From CAZESS01 sp964594625 (GTDB lineage Archaea > Thermoplasmatota > E2 > UBA202 > DSCA01), in NCBI GenBank assembly GCA_964594625.1, contig CAZQNC010000041.1, positions 1 through 10,971 of the forward strand: 10,971 nt of DNA, read 5' to 3'. The translations under genes were made by a program, and so were the position numbers. Positions 1 through 6,025 of the stretch are shown here, in pieces. The number at the start of each line of letters is the position of its first letter. The stretch's first letter is position 1. The notes under the pieces are model-generated. The model was not told the DNA's origin and did not search any database. It saw nothing but the letters and a program-made list of their open reading frames with translations.

Positions 1-507
1 ATTTTTCCCATTTGTATCACCTTTTGAGACTACGACATATGCTGGTTTGAGGATGGTGTCATCCAGCCGGTATCCTTTTCTGATTTCGTCGATGATGATG
101 CCTTCGTCGTGCTCGCTGCTGCATTCGGTGGCGACGGCGTGATGACACTGGTAATCGAATGAGGTGCCGATGGTGTCGATTTCTTCGACGCCTTCCGCCT
201 GGAGCATGCGGTGGAACTGTTCCTGTATCATTGTGAGCCCGTCGTCGTCGAGGGTGGCGGTGGCGGCGGCGAGGTTTTCGTATATCTCGATGCATTTGCA
301 GAGCAGTCGTTTTCGCTCCGCTTTGACGGCGTCTTCTTTCCGCTCGTTCATTCGTTTTTTGTAGTTGTCGAAATCGGCGAGGAGGCGGAGATGCCGTTCC
401 CGGAGGTCCGCGAGCTCCGCTTCGGGGTCTGCCGGCTGTGCATTGTCGTCTGCGGCTGCCTCCTTCGGCGTCGGGTCAGCACGTGATGTTTCCTCTGTTG
501 ACTCCAT
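1..507 (-). CDS. grpE: GrpE, nucleotide exchange factor of DnaK (partial, 3' end outside window)
   Basis: This is the co-chaperone that drives ADP release from DnaK in the cytoplasmic Hsp70 cycle. The open frame from the ATG at 505-507 gives 169 residues without a stop down to base 1. Seen: an acidic, low-complexity N-terminus (about residues 1-30), a long charged helix, the family motif DFDNYKKR at residues 45-52, and a C-terminal beta part. That part has FDYQCHHAV (residues 118-126, where the family usually has FDPxxHEAV), GY at 145-146 and LKPAYVVVSKG at 153-163. These last residues match the usual end of GrpE, so only a few residues should be missing. dnaK would be expected just beyond the left edge (inference). 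A TATA-like box lies about 30 bases upstream and no Shine-Dalgarno precedes the start. Archaeal GrpE is known mainly from mesophiles and moderate thermophiles. Confidence 0.93.
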   Translation of the reverse strand, partial: MESTEETSRADPTPKEAAADDNAQPADPEAELADLRERHLRLLADFDNYKKRMNERKEDAVKAERKRLLCKCIEIYENLAAATATLDDDGLTMIQEQFHRMLQAEGVEEIDTIGTSFDYQCHHAVATECSSEHDEGIIIDEIRKGYRLDDTILKPAYVVVSKGDTNGKN

Positions 508-533
508 ATCGGAGAATTGTATAAAAATTGTTC

Positions 534-541
534 TATATAAA
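534..541 (-). promoter_or_regulatory. TATA-like box of grpE
   Basis: On the minus strand this reads TTTATATA, centred about 30 bases upstream of the grpE ATG. With the usual archaeal spacing, transcription would start within about five bases of the start codon, giving an almost leaderless mRNA. Confidence 0.65.
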
Positions 542-576
542 AGTTGTGGCCTCGCATGCTCTGTTGGCAAGGCTGA

Positions 577-619
577 TGGAGCAGGGGGGCGAGGAGGAAA
601 AAAGGCGTCCCCTGCTCCA
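577..619. repeat. 11-bp inverted repeat in the gap upstream of grpE
   Basis: TGGAGCAGGGG (577-587) is the exact reverse complement of CCCCTGCTCCA (609-619), with a 21-base purine-rich spacer. The right arm also begins a second, smaller dyad, CTGCT-CC-AGCAG (612-623). It lies about 70-112 bases upstream of the grpE start and about 100-144 upstream of the small gene at 721. It could be a regulator site for heat-shock control or a stem in an unannotated RNA. No T-tract follows it on the plus strand, so it is not an obvious terminator. Confidence 0.6.
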
Positions 620-674
620 GCAGAACGTAGCTATAACGCCCGCCGGTATTTAAGTTGTTTTGTGAGAACAATTT

Positions 675-684
675 TGTCATGACA
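675..684. promoter_or_regulatory. Perfect palindrome TGTCATGACA just upstream of a TATA box
   Basis: TGTCATGACA is a perfect 10-bp palindrome ending nine bases before the TATATAT box of the small gene at 721. That is where a dimeric activator or repressor could touch TBP/TFB binding. The role as an operator is inference; a 10-bp palindrome can also arise by chance. It also contains an alternative in-frame ATG (679-681) for the small gene. Confidence 0.35.
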
Positions 685-692
685 GCACAACG

Positions 693-699
693 TATATAT
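693..699 (+). promoter_or_regulatory. TATA box of the 42-residue small gene
   Basis: TATATAT is centred 25 bases before the ATG at 721, the spacing expected for a leaderless transcript starting at that ATG. This is the main reason for choosing 721 over the in-frame ATG at 679. A second AT-rich stretch, TATTTAA at 648-654, has a similar spacing to 679 and could serve a longer form. Confidence 0.6.
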
Positions 700-720
700 G
701 CCCGGGGCCATTACCACCCA

Positions 721-849
721 ATGGCAGACACGGACGAGGGATGGGAGGAAAAAGGCACCTATTCCGGCTACACCATCATGGGCAAGGGCGACAAGCGCCG
801 CCTCGTCGACGAAAACACCGGCGACGTCATCACCGAGTACACCGTATAG
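721..849 (+). CDS. Small acidic protein of 42 residues, function unknown
   Basis: I do not recognise this protein. It runs from ATG 721 to TAG 847-849. It starts MADTDEGWEEKGTYSGYTIM, has a basic stretch KGDKRR near residues 22-27 and ends in a short beta-like segment (DVITEYTV). It has no Cys, no signal peptide and no membrane segment. Support for it being real: a TATA box at leaderless distance, strong preference for C or G in third codon positions as in the neighbouring genes, and a stop that exactly abuts the stop of the convergent gene. An in-frame ATG at 679 would add 14 residues, but those codons lack the third-position bias and overlie the TATA box. It could be a small DNA/RNA-binding or regulatory protein, but nothing in the sequence proves that. 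Confidence 0.65.
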   Translation: MADTDEGWEEKGTYSGYTIMGKGDKRRLVDENTGDVITEYTV

Positions 850-1416
850 CTACGCCTCAGTGGCAACCACCAGCCCGGCGTAGCCCGAATAGACAAACAC
901 CCCGGTCGGCACATACAGCGAGATGCCCACGAAGGGCGTGAGGAAAGCGAACATCGAAAACTGCGTCCATTCCCCCATCGTTCCATTTGTAGACAGCAGC
1001 GTCAACGTCGAAAACAGCAGCGGCGTCAACGGCACAAACGGAGGCACCATAAGCAGCAGTCCCACACCGGTCACCGAACAGAGCACATTAAACGACAGGT
1101 TGGCGTCACCCAGCAGCGGCATCACCGACGGCGCCCGCAGCTTCTCCCGCTCCAATTCAACCCGCTGCCGCAGCGACCCACGGAGCCCCTCAGGTATCAG
1201 CCCCCATGCATCCCGCCCCGTCATCGAAGACAAATCAGACGGCAGCTCACACGGAAACCGCTCCACGCCCGACATCGTATGCAGCATCACCATGCCGCCC
1301 GTGCTTCTCTCGCCATCGGACACAGCATACGCAGACTCCGCGGACCCCGCCGTAGACACAACCGGGGCCAGCATAAGCACGCCGCAAACGACGGCAACTC
1401 CAAACAGATTTTTCAT
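850..1416 (-). CDS. Secreted/membrane protein of unknown function
   Basis: This is a 188-residue protein that I do not recognise. Seen: an N-terminal hydrophobic segment after MKN with small residues near 20-31, fitting a signal peptide or anchor. A polar middle part (about 32-105) contains an Arg/Glu-rich stretch (residues 79-94). The C-terminal half is very hydrophobic, with probably three membrane spans at about 108-143 (one or two spans), 152-170 and 171-187. Cys56 and Cys113 are the only cysteines beyond Cys11 in the signal segment. It ends with TAG (850-852) directly against the TAG of the small plus-strand gene, leaving no spacer. A TATA box lies about 34 bases upstream, implying a leader of about eight bases. 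A polar domain followed by a helical bundle suggests a small integral membrane protein, but no catalytic motif is visible. Confidence 0.75.
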   Translation of the reverse strand: MKNLFGVAVVCGVLMLAPVVSTAGSAESAYAVSDGERSTGGMVMLHTMSGVERFPCELPSDLSSMTGRDAWGLIPEGLRGSLRQRVELEREKLRAPSVMPLLGDANLSFNVLCSVTGVGLLLMVPPFVPLTPLLFSTLTLLSTNGTMGEWTQFSMFAFLTPFVGISLYVPTGVFVYSGYAGLVVATEA

Positions 1417-1445
1417 GGAAACCCCTACACGATAACCGGCCCAGG

Positions 1446-1454
1446 ATATTTATA
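1446..1454 (-). promoter_or_regulatory. TATA box of the secreted/membrane protein gene
   Basis: On the minus strand this reads TATAAATAT, about 34 bases before the ATG at 1416, so the mRNA should have a short leader of about eight bases. It forms a divergent promoter pair with the box at 1482-1488 within 93 bases. Confidence 0.6.
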
Positions 1455-1481
1455 CCTGTGCTCACCCCGTTGGGCACACCG

Positions 1482-1488
1482 TTTATAA
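1482..1488 (+). promoter_or_regulatory. TATA box of the aldehyde oxidoreductase gene
   Basis: TTTATAA is centred 25 bases before the ATG at 1510. That supports 1510 as both start codon and approximate transcription start, rather than the out-of-frame ATG at 1506. Confidence 0.65.
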
Positions 1489-1509
1489 GGCCCCGCGGCA
1501 TCATCATGC

Positions 1510-3330
1510 ATGGACGGATGGTGGAACCACGCCGCCCGCATTGACCTGTCCACGGGAAACGTTACCCGCCACGCCATCGACGAAACCATCTACCACGACT
1601 ACCTGGGAGGGCGCGGCCTTGGTGCCCGGCTGCTCATCGACGAGATAGCCCCGACGGCGGACGCCCTCACGGAAAACGCGCTCATCTTCGCCGCCGGCCC
1701 GCTCACCGGCACCACCGTGCCCACCGCCGGCCGCTTCTCCGCCACCGCAAAATCCCCGCTCACCGGTACCATATGCGACGCAAACGTCGGCGGCTCCCTC
1801 GGCCAGGCGTTCAAAAAAACCGGGCTGGACGCCCTCATCATAACCGGACGAGCGCCGGAGCCCTCGGTCATCAGCATCAAAGACGGCGACGTCACCGTCA
1901 GAGCAACAGACCTCTGGGGGGCCACCACCACGGACGCCTGCAGCGCGCTCCCCGGACGAACGGCGGCCATCGGCCCCGCCGGGGAACACCTGGTGCGATA
2001 TGCATGCATCGTCACCGACCGGCACCGCGTGTTCGGCCGCGGCGGCCTGGGCGCCGTCATGGGCAGCAAACACCTCAAGGCCGTCACCGTGCAGGGCGAC
2101 AGCGACGTTCCGGTGACCGACCGCGAGCGCCTCAAAGAATACGTGAAAAAGGCCGGGGTCAAGCTGTCGTCATCTCCGGTCACCTCCCGGGGGCTCCGGC
2201 AGTTCGGCACCCCCATCTTGGTCAACCTCATCAACTGGCTGGGCATGCTCCCCGCGCACAACTTTCAGCAGCCCGCCGACGAGCGGGCCGACAATCTCTC
2301 CGGCGAAACCATGGCCGACAGCATCGTCCAGGGCCACGAGGGATGCTACGCCTGCCCTATCCGCTGCGGTCTCCGCACCGCGGTCGGCGAAGGCGACGGG
2401 CGGGAGCAGGGCAAGGGACCAGAATACGAGAGCACGTGGGCGCTGGGCCCCAACCTCGGCATCTACAATCTCGAGGCGGTCACCCGGGCCAACTACCGGT
2501 GCAACGAGCTCGGCCTGGACACCATATCAACCGGGGGCACGCTCGCCGCCGGGATGGAACTGCGGCAGCACGGCACACGGGATGACATGCCAGAGTTTGG
2601 CGACGCCGCAGCCCTGGCATCCATCGACGACATCGCCCACCGGCGGGGTGTCGGCGACCAACTGGCAGAGGGCTCCGCCCGGCTGTGCCAGGCCCACGGC
2701 TGCAGCGTTTCCATGACGGTAAAAGGCATGGAGCTGCCCGCCTACGACCCCCGCGGTGCCGCAGGACAGGCGCTCTCGTTCGCCACCTCCAACCGGGGCG
2801 GCTGCCACCTGCGCGGCTACATGATCGGCGAAGAAATATTCGGGGTGCCCAAGCTCTTCGACCGCTTCAAAACCGGCGGCAAACCAGAGGTGGTCAGGCG
2901 CTCCCAGGAACGAAACGCATATCTCGACTCGCTCATCCTCTGCAAGTTCACCTCCTTCGCCCTGGACGAACCGTTCTACCCCCGGTTCCTGGAAGCCGTC
3001 ACCGGCCGCACGTACAGCGTATCAGACCTGCATACCATCGGCCGGCGGATATACACGCTGGAGCGGGAGTTCAACACGGCCGCCGGCTTCACCCGGGACG
3101 ACGACCACCTGCCGGAGCGGTTCTCCGAGCCACTTGAGACGGGGGCATCAGCCGGGCACACCTTCGACATGGACGCCATGCTCGACGCCTACTACGCAGC
3201 GATGGGCTGGAATACGGAAGGGCAACCAACCGATGAGACGCTCGAAAAGCTCGATGTTCCCCGGCTGCACGAGGCTACCAGTCCTGCTCCTCCAGGGTGT
3301 CGCCGCCCATGGTTTCCACGAGATAGATGA
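1510..3330 (+). CDS. Aldehyde:ferredoxin oxidoreductase family enzyme (tungsten/molybdopterin, 4Fe-4S)
   Basis: This 606-residue protein matches the usual length of the AOR family. These are cytoplasmic enzymes that oxidise aldehydes to carboxylic acids with a tungsten or molybdenum bis-pterin cofactor and pass electrons to ferredoxin. Seen: N-terminal YLGGRGLGARLL (31-42), the cofactor-binding strand GRGGLGAVMGSKHLKA (176-191), and the cluster motif C279-x2-C282-x3-C286. Further on are AYDPRGAAGQALSFATSNRG (411-430) and the fourth cluster ligand Cys478 in DSLILCKF (473-480). All four 4Fe-4S ligands are therefore present. The substrate cannot be read from sequence; other family branches (formaldehyde, glyceraldehyde-3-phosphate, benzoyl-CoA type) remain possible. 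The family-like region seems to end near residue 588. The last 18 residues (SPAPPGCRRP onward) lie over the 3' end of the convergent aldolase gene and look like a stop-loss extension. Confidence 0.93.
   Translation: MDGWWNHAARIDLSTGNVTRHAIDETIYHDYLGGRGLGARLLIDEIAPTADALTENALIFAAGPLTGTTVPTAGRFSATAKSPLTGTICDANVGGSLGQAFKKTGLDALIITGRAPEPSVISIKDGDVTVRATDLWGATTTDACSALPGRTAAIGPAGEHLVRYACIVTDRHRVFGRGGLGAVMGSKHLKAVTVQGDSDVPVTDRERLKEYVKKAGVKLSSSPVTSRGLRQFGTPILVNLINWLGMLPAHNFQQPADERADNLSGETMADSIVQGHEGCYACPIRCGLRTAVGEGDGREQGKGPEYESTWALGPNLGIYNLEAVTRANYRCNELGLDTISTGGTLAAGMELRQHGTRDDMPEFGDAAALASIDDIAHRRGVGDQLAEGSARLCQAHGCSVSMTVKGMELPAYDPRGAAGQALSFATSNRGGCHLRGYMIGEEIFGVPKLFDRFKTGGKPEVVRRSQERNAYLDSLILCKFTSFALDEPFYPRFLEAVTGRTYSVSDLHTIGRRIYTLEREFNTAAGFTRDDDHLPERFSEPLETGASAGHTFDMDAMLDAYYAAMGWNTEGQPTDETLEKLDVPRLHEATSPAPPGCRRPWFPRDR
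3275..3330. other. 56-bp convergent overlap of two coding regions
   Basis: The last 18 codons plus stop of the oxidoreductase (plus strand) and the last 18 codons plus stop of the aldolase (minus strand) share this stretch. The aldolase reading is the family-like one here, with a helix leading to LEEQDW. The oxidoreductase tail is Pro/Arg-rich and atypical. Confidence 0.85.
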
Positions 3331-3865
3331 TGTGGCAGATGCTCTCCACCACGGTCACCCAGTTGTAGGCCTCCTCCAGATTTTCACCGTGGGCAAACGT
3401 GCCATGCCCCTTCAAAATAGCTGCATTGTGACGCTGCAGCAACTCCGGCAATCGTTGCTCCACCTCGGCTGAGCCAATCGAGTCGGCCACGTCCAGCACG
3501 GGCACCTTTTTGAGATGGTAGCGCCCCTCGTCGTCGATGGGCACGATGTCATCCCGGACCAGCGACAGCGCAATGGCATACGGCGTATGCGCGTGCACGA
3601 CGGCCAGCGCCTCCGTCCCCTGGTAGATGGCGCGGTGGACGCCCACCTCGGTCGACGCGATGATGACCCCGCTGTCATCTGCTGCAACGCCGGTTTCCAC
3701 GACGTCCTGCTCGCGGAGATAACCCATCATGGCGCCCCGCCGCTTGATAAACATCCGGTCGCCGCGCCGGACGCTCATGTTACCGCTGTGCGACGACAGG
3801 TTCAGGCCGCGCTGCTCCAGCCTGGCGCCGTAGCGCTGCATCTCCTCCACGATTTCGGGGTCCAT
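3275..3865 (-). CDS. Class II aldolase/adducin family, fuculose-1-phosphate aldolase-like
   Basis: This 196-residue zinc aldolase of the FucA/AraD/MtnB fold cleaves or forms sugar-phosphate C-C bonds in the cytoplasm. Seen: phosphate-loop motif SGN at residues 27-29, RRGAM at 42-46, and catalytic-position Glu73 in STEVGVHRAIY (71-81). The zinc ligands are H91 and H93 (HAH) and H154 (KGHG). The start at 3863-3865 is chosen because a TATA-like box lies 28 bases upstream and the residues further upstream are Arg/Trp-rich antisense of the GTPase gene, not family-like. In methanogens a member of this family makes lactaldehyde for coenzyme F420, but the family also includes MtnB and ribulose-phosphate epimerases, so the substrate is open. 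It lies 40 bases downstream of the GPN GTPase with its own promoter. Its end overlaps the oxidoreductase gene by 56 bp. Confidence 0.88.
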   Translation of the reverse strand: MDPEIVEEMQRYGARLEQRGLNLSSHSGNMSVRRGDRMFIKRRGAMMGYLREQDVVETGVAADDSGVIIASTEVGVHRAIYQGTEALAVVHAHTPYAIALSLVRDDIVPIDDEGRYHLKKVPVLDVADSIGSAEVEQRLPELLQRHNAAILKGHGTFAHGENLEEAYNWVTVVESICHIIYLVETMGGDTLEEQDW

Positions 3866-3889
3866 GGTGATGCAAAAGCCGCCGCGGGA

Positions 3890-3896
3890 TATAAAA
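3890..3896 (-). promoter_or_regulatory. TATA-like box of the aldolase gene
   Basis: On the minus strand this reads TTTTATA, centred 28 bases before the ATG at 3865. It sits in the 40-base gap after the GPN GTPase stop, so the aldolase can be transcribed separately from purD-GPN. Confidence 0.6.
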
Positions 3897-3905
3897 CGTT
3901 TGTCG

Positions 3906-4670
3906 CTACGCCCGCTCCAGGTCGTCGCCGCCCATGAACACCTTTTGCACCGCCGCGTAGATGTCGTCCATGCCCTCCAGCGTTTCATTGGACACGGGGA
4001 TGAGGTCGGTATGAGCCTCCATTTCCTTGATGACGGCCATCATGCCCTCGCTGAGCTGGTAGTAGAGCGACAGCGAGTCAACCATCACCGCCTCGTAGAG
4101 CTTCTCGGGCCGTTCCCCCCATTCCAGTATCATGTCCAGCGCCTCCGGCTCGACGATGTCCCGCTTGCTCAGCACGTTGACCAGCGGCACCGGGATGCGG
4201 AACTGGGTGATGGCGGACAGCATCAGCTGGGACACGAAGCTCGTCGGCGTGGTCGCCAGCGACGGGTCGATGACAAACGACAGCATCGCCCGCTCCCTGG
4301 ACAGCTGGTCGACGATAACCCGGCCGGTGCGACGGAACACGAACAGCTCCAGCTGCCCCGGGGTGTCCAGCAGCACGTAGTCGCTCCGAAATTCGCTGAT
4401 GCGTCGTTCCACCTCGCCGGCGTTCAGGGCCACCTCGTCGGCGCAGACCACCTGCGCCCCGTTGGGCCCGAGACCGTATTCCTGCATGACCTCCTGCAGC
4501 GAAATCCATTCCCGCACGTCGACATCCGGGGTATACGGCAGCTCGTCCACGCCCGGGTCCAGGTTCACGGTGACGGCGTCGAACTGCTGGCGGAGACACC
4601 AGTCCTGCAGCGCGGCGGTCATGCTGCTCTTACCCGAGCCCGCGGTGCCCACCATGTAGATAAAAATCAT
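3906..4670 (-). CDS. GPN-loop GTPase (XAB1/Gpn family), archaeal
   Basis: This 254-residue protein has the size of archaeal GPN GTPases, cytoplasmic dimeric GTPases. Their eukaryotic relatives assist RNA polymerase assembly; the archaeal role is not settled. Seen: Walker A GTAGSGKS (8-15), switch-like NLDPGVDELPYTPDVDVRE (36-54) and the family-defining GPN tripeptide within GLGPNGA (66-72). Also present are G3 motif DTPGQLE (102-108) and base-recognition SKRD (168-171) in place of the usual NKxD. The C-terminal half is helical (178-254). Its start codon is one base after the purD stop, and AGGAG lies five bases before the ATG. It is therefore translated from the purD transcript with a Shine-Dalgarno, unlike the leaderless genes around it. 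It ends with TAG at 3906-3908. Confidence 0.93.
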   Translation of the reverse strand: MIFIYMVGTAGSGKSSMTAALQDWCLRQQFDAVTVNLDPGVDELPYTPDVDVREWISLQEVMQEYGLGPNGAQVVCADEVALNAGEVERRISEFRSDYVLLDTPGQLELFVFRRTGRVIVDQLSRERAMLSFVIDPSLATTPTSFVSQLMLSAITQFRIPVPLVNVLSKRDIVEPEALDMILEWGERPEKLYEAVMVDSLSLYYQLSEGMMAVIKEMEAHTDLIPVSNETLEGMDDIYAAVQKVFMGGDDLERA

Positions 4671-4671
4671 G

Positions 4672-5997
4672 CTAGCTCCTGAGGCGCCGCATGTGCGCCA
4701 TCCGTTTGTCTACCAGGGCCTGCTTCCCGATGTCATGCCGGATGAACAGATGGTCGCCCTGTACGTGGTGGAGGCACTGCTCGCAGATGGCCTCCGCCTC
4801 GGCTATCTCGTCGGCGACGCCCAGCACGGCCAGGGAGCGCGACGTGGTGGTGTAGATGCCGCCGTCCCGCTCGTCCACGGACGCATAGAACAGGGTGCCG
4901 CCCGTTTCGCCGATTTGTTCTTCGTTGACGGTAACGAGGTGTCCGCCGTTGGGGCTATGGCCGTAGCCCTCGGGGACCACGTACTTGCAGACGGTGCTGG
5001 CCTGCCGCATGTCGAGCTGTTCGCCGCCCAGGCCTCCCTCCACCATGGCCATGTTGAGCTCCACGAAATCGGTCTTGATGAGCGGGATGATGTTCATCGC
5101 CTCCGGGTCACCCCACCGGGCGTTTATCTCGATGACCTTGGGGCCGTCCCGGGTCAGCATGAACTGGCCGTAGATGACCCCGTGGTAGGGCCGCCCCTCA
5201 CGGCGCAGGGCCTCCACGATGTGCTGCAGGATGCCCACCGCCTCCTCGTAGTCGCTGCCGTTCATGAAGGGGAGCATGCCGCTCGCATGGCTGTATGAGC
5301 CCATCCCGCCCGTGTTGGGTCCCTCGTCGTTGGGCAGCAGCCGCTTGTGGTCCTGCACCGCCGGCGTCGGCAGGATGGTGGTGCCGTCGCAGAACGCCTG
5401 CACGGTGAACTCCTCGCCGACCGCTCGCTGCTCGATGAGCACCCGGGATATGCCGCCGATTTTTTCGTCTATCACCTTCGTGGCATAGCCAACGGCATCG
5501 TCGACGCTGTTTAGATGGTCGCCTGCCACCTTGACGCCCTTGCCGCCGGTCAGGCCGACGGGTTTCACGGCGACCGCGCCGCACTGCCGCTCGATGAACT
5601 CCTCTGCTTCACCGGGATCGGAGAACGCCCTCGCCTCGAGCGAGCCGGGAATGTCGTACCGGTCCATCAGGCTCCGCATGTACTCCTTGTCGGTTTCTAT
5701 TTCCGCGGCCTCCTTCGTGGGCGATGCCACCGCAATGCTGGCATCCTTCAGCGCGTTGGTCACCCCGGCCTCCTCGGGGGCCTCGGGGCCGACGATGGCC
5801 AGGTCGACGTCCTGCCCGGTGGCGTAGTCGACGACCGCTTCGACGTTGGTTTCCTTTTCCAGACGGTAATCGTCGGCCAGCCGCTTGATGCCCGGATTAG
5901 CGTTTTTCATCACCACGAAAAGAGAATGGCCGGAACGGACGACACCCATGCAGATGGCATGCTCACGAGCGCCGCCGCCGATGACAAGCACGTTCAT
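4672..5997 (-). CDS. purD: Phosphoribosylamine-glycine ligase (GAR synthetase)
   Basis: PurD catalyses the second step of de novo purine synthesis: 5-phosphoribosylamine + glycine + ATP to glycinamide ribonucleotide. It is cytoplasmic, with an ATP-grasp fold. The 441 residues are slightly longer than the bacterial norm of about 420-430. Seen: N-terminal nucleotide-fold motif VIGGGAREHA (5-14), GPEAP (70-74), and ATP-grasp lysine region AVAVKPVGLTGGKGV (141-155). Also seen are the signature HKRLLPNDEGPNTGGMGSYS (217-236) and metal-binding INARWGDPEAMN (291-302). PEEAGV replaces the commoner PLVAGV. The start at 5995-5997 has a TATA-like box centred 24 bases upstream. It is followed one base later by the GPN GTPase gene, so purD is the first gene of a two-gene operon. 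Confidence 0.97.
   Translation of the reverse strand: MNVLVIGGGAREHAICMGVVRSGHSLFVVMKNANPGIKRLADDYRLEKETNVEAVVDYATGQDVDLAIVGPEAPEEAGVTNALKDASIAVASPTKEAAEIETDKEYMRSLMDRYDIPGSLEARAFSDPGEAEEFIERQCGAVAVKPVGLTGGKGVKVAGDHLNSVDDAVGYATKVIDEKIGGISRVLIEQRAVGEEFTVQAFCDGTTILPTPAVQDHKRLLPNDEGPNTGGMGSYSHASGMLPFMNGSDYEEAVGILQHIVEALRREGRPYHGVIYGQFMLTRDGPKVIEINARWGDPEAMNIIPLIKTDFVELNMAMVEGGLGGEQLDMRQASTVCKYVVPEGYGHSPNGGHLVTVNEEQIGETGGTLFYASVDERDGGIYTTTSRSLAVLGVADEIAEAEAICEQCLHHVQGDHLFIRHDIGKQALVDKRMAHMRRLRS
4676..4680 (-). promoter_or_regulatory. Shine-Dalgarno of the GPN GTPase gene
   Basis: On the minus strand this reads AGGAG, inside the last codons of purD, five bases before the GPN ATG. It fixes the start and shows that internal operon genes use SD initiation. 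This is the only good SD in the window. Confidence 0.7.
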
Positions 5998-6015
5998 ACG
6001 CCAATATGTTCGATA

Positions 6016-6025
6016 GATACTTAAA
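6016..6025 (-). promoter_or_regulatory. TATA-like box of purD, overlapping the upstream stop codon
   Basis: On the minus strand this reads TTTAAGTATC, centred 24 bases before the purD ATG. It includes the TAA stop (6021-6023) of the PKD-domain protein gene, so this promoter is partly inside the upstream coding sequence. Confidence 0.6.

Noticed and set aside
679..720. Longer start (ATG 679) for the small gene
   Set aside because: The additional codons lack the third-position GC bias and lie over the TATA box. It is kept as a possible alternative only.
3906..3908. TAG stops as pyrrolysine codons
   Set aside because: The sequence after each TAG quickly becomes non-coding or antisense, and each protein already has its full family length where the family is known.
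3866..3988. N-terminal extension of the aldolase to an ATG at 3988
   Set aside because: The extra residues are Trp/Arg/Cys-rich and antisense-like, run inside the GPN gene and cover the TATA box. The family N-terminus begins at MDPEIVEEMQ.
3864..4682. Open frame of 272 codons on the plus strand
   Set aside because: It is fully antisense to the GPN GTPase, whose motifs are unmistakable. The His/Val/Arg-rich composition is typical of a shadow frame in GC-rich DNA.
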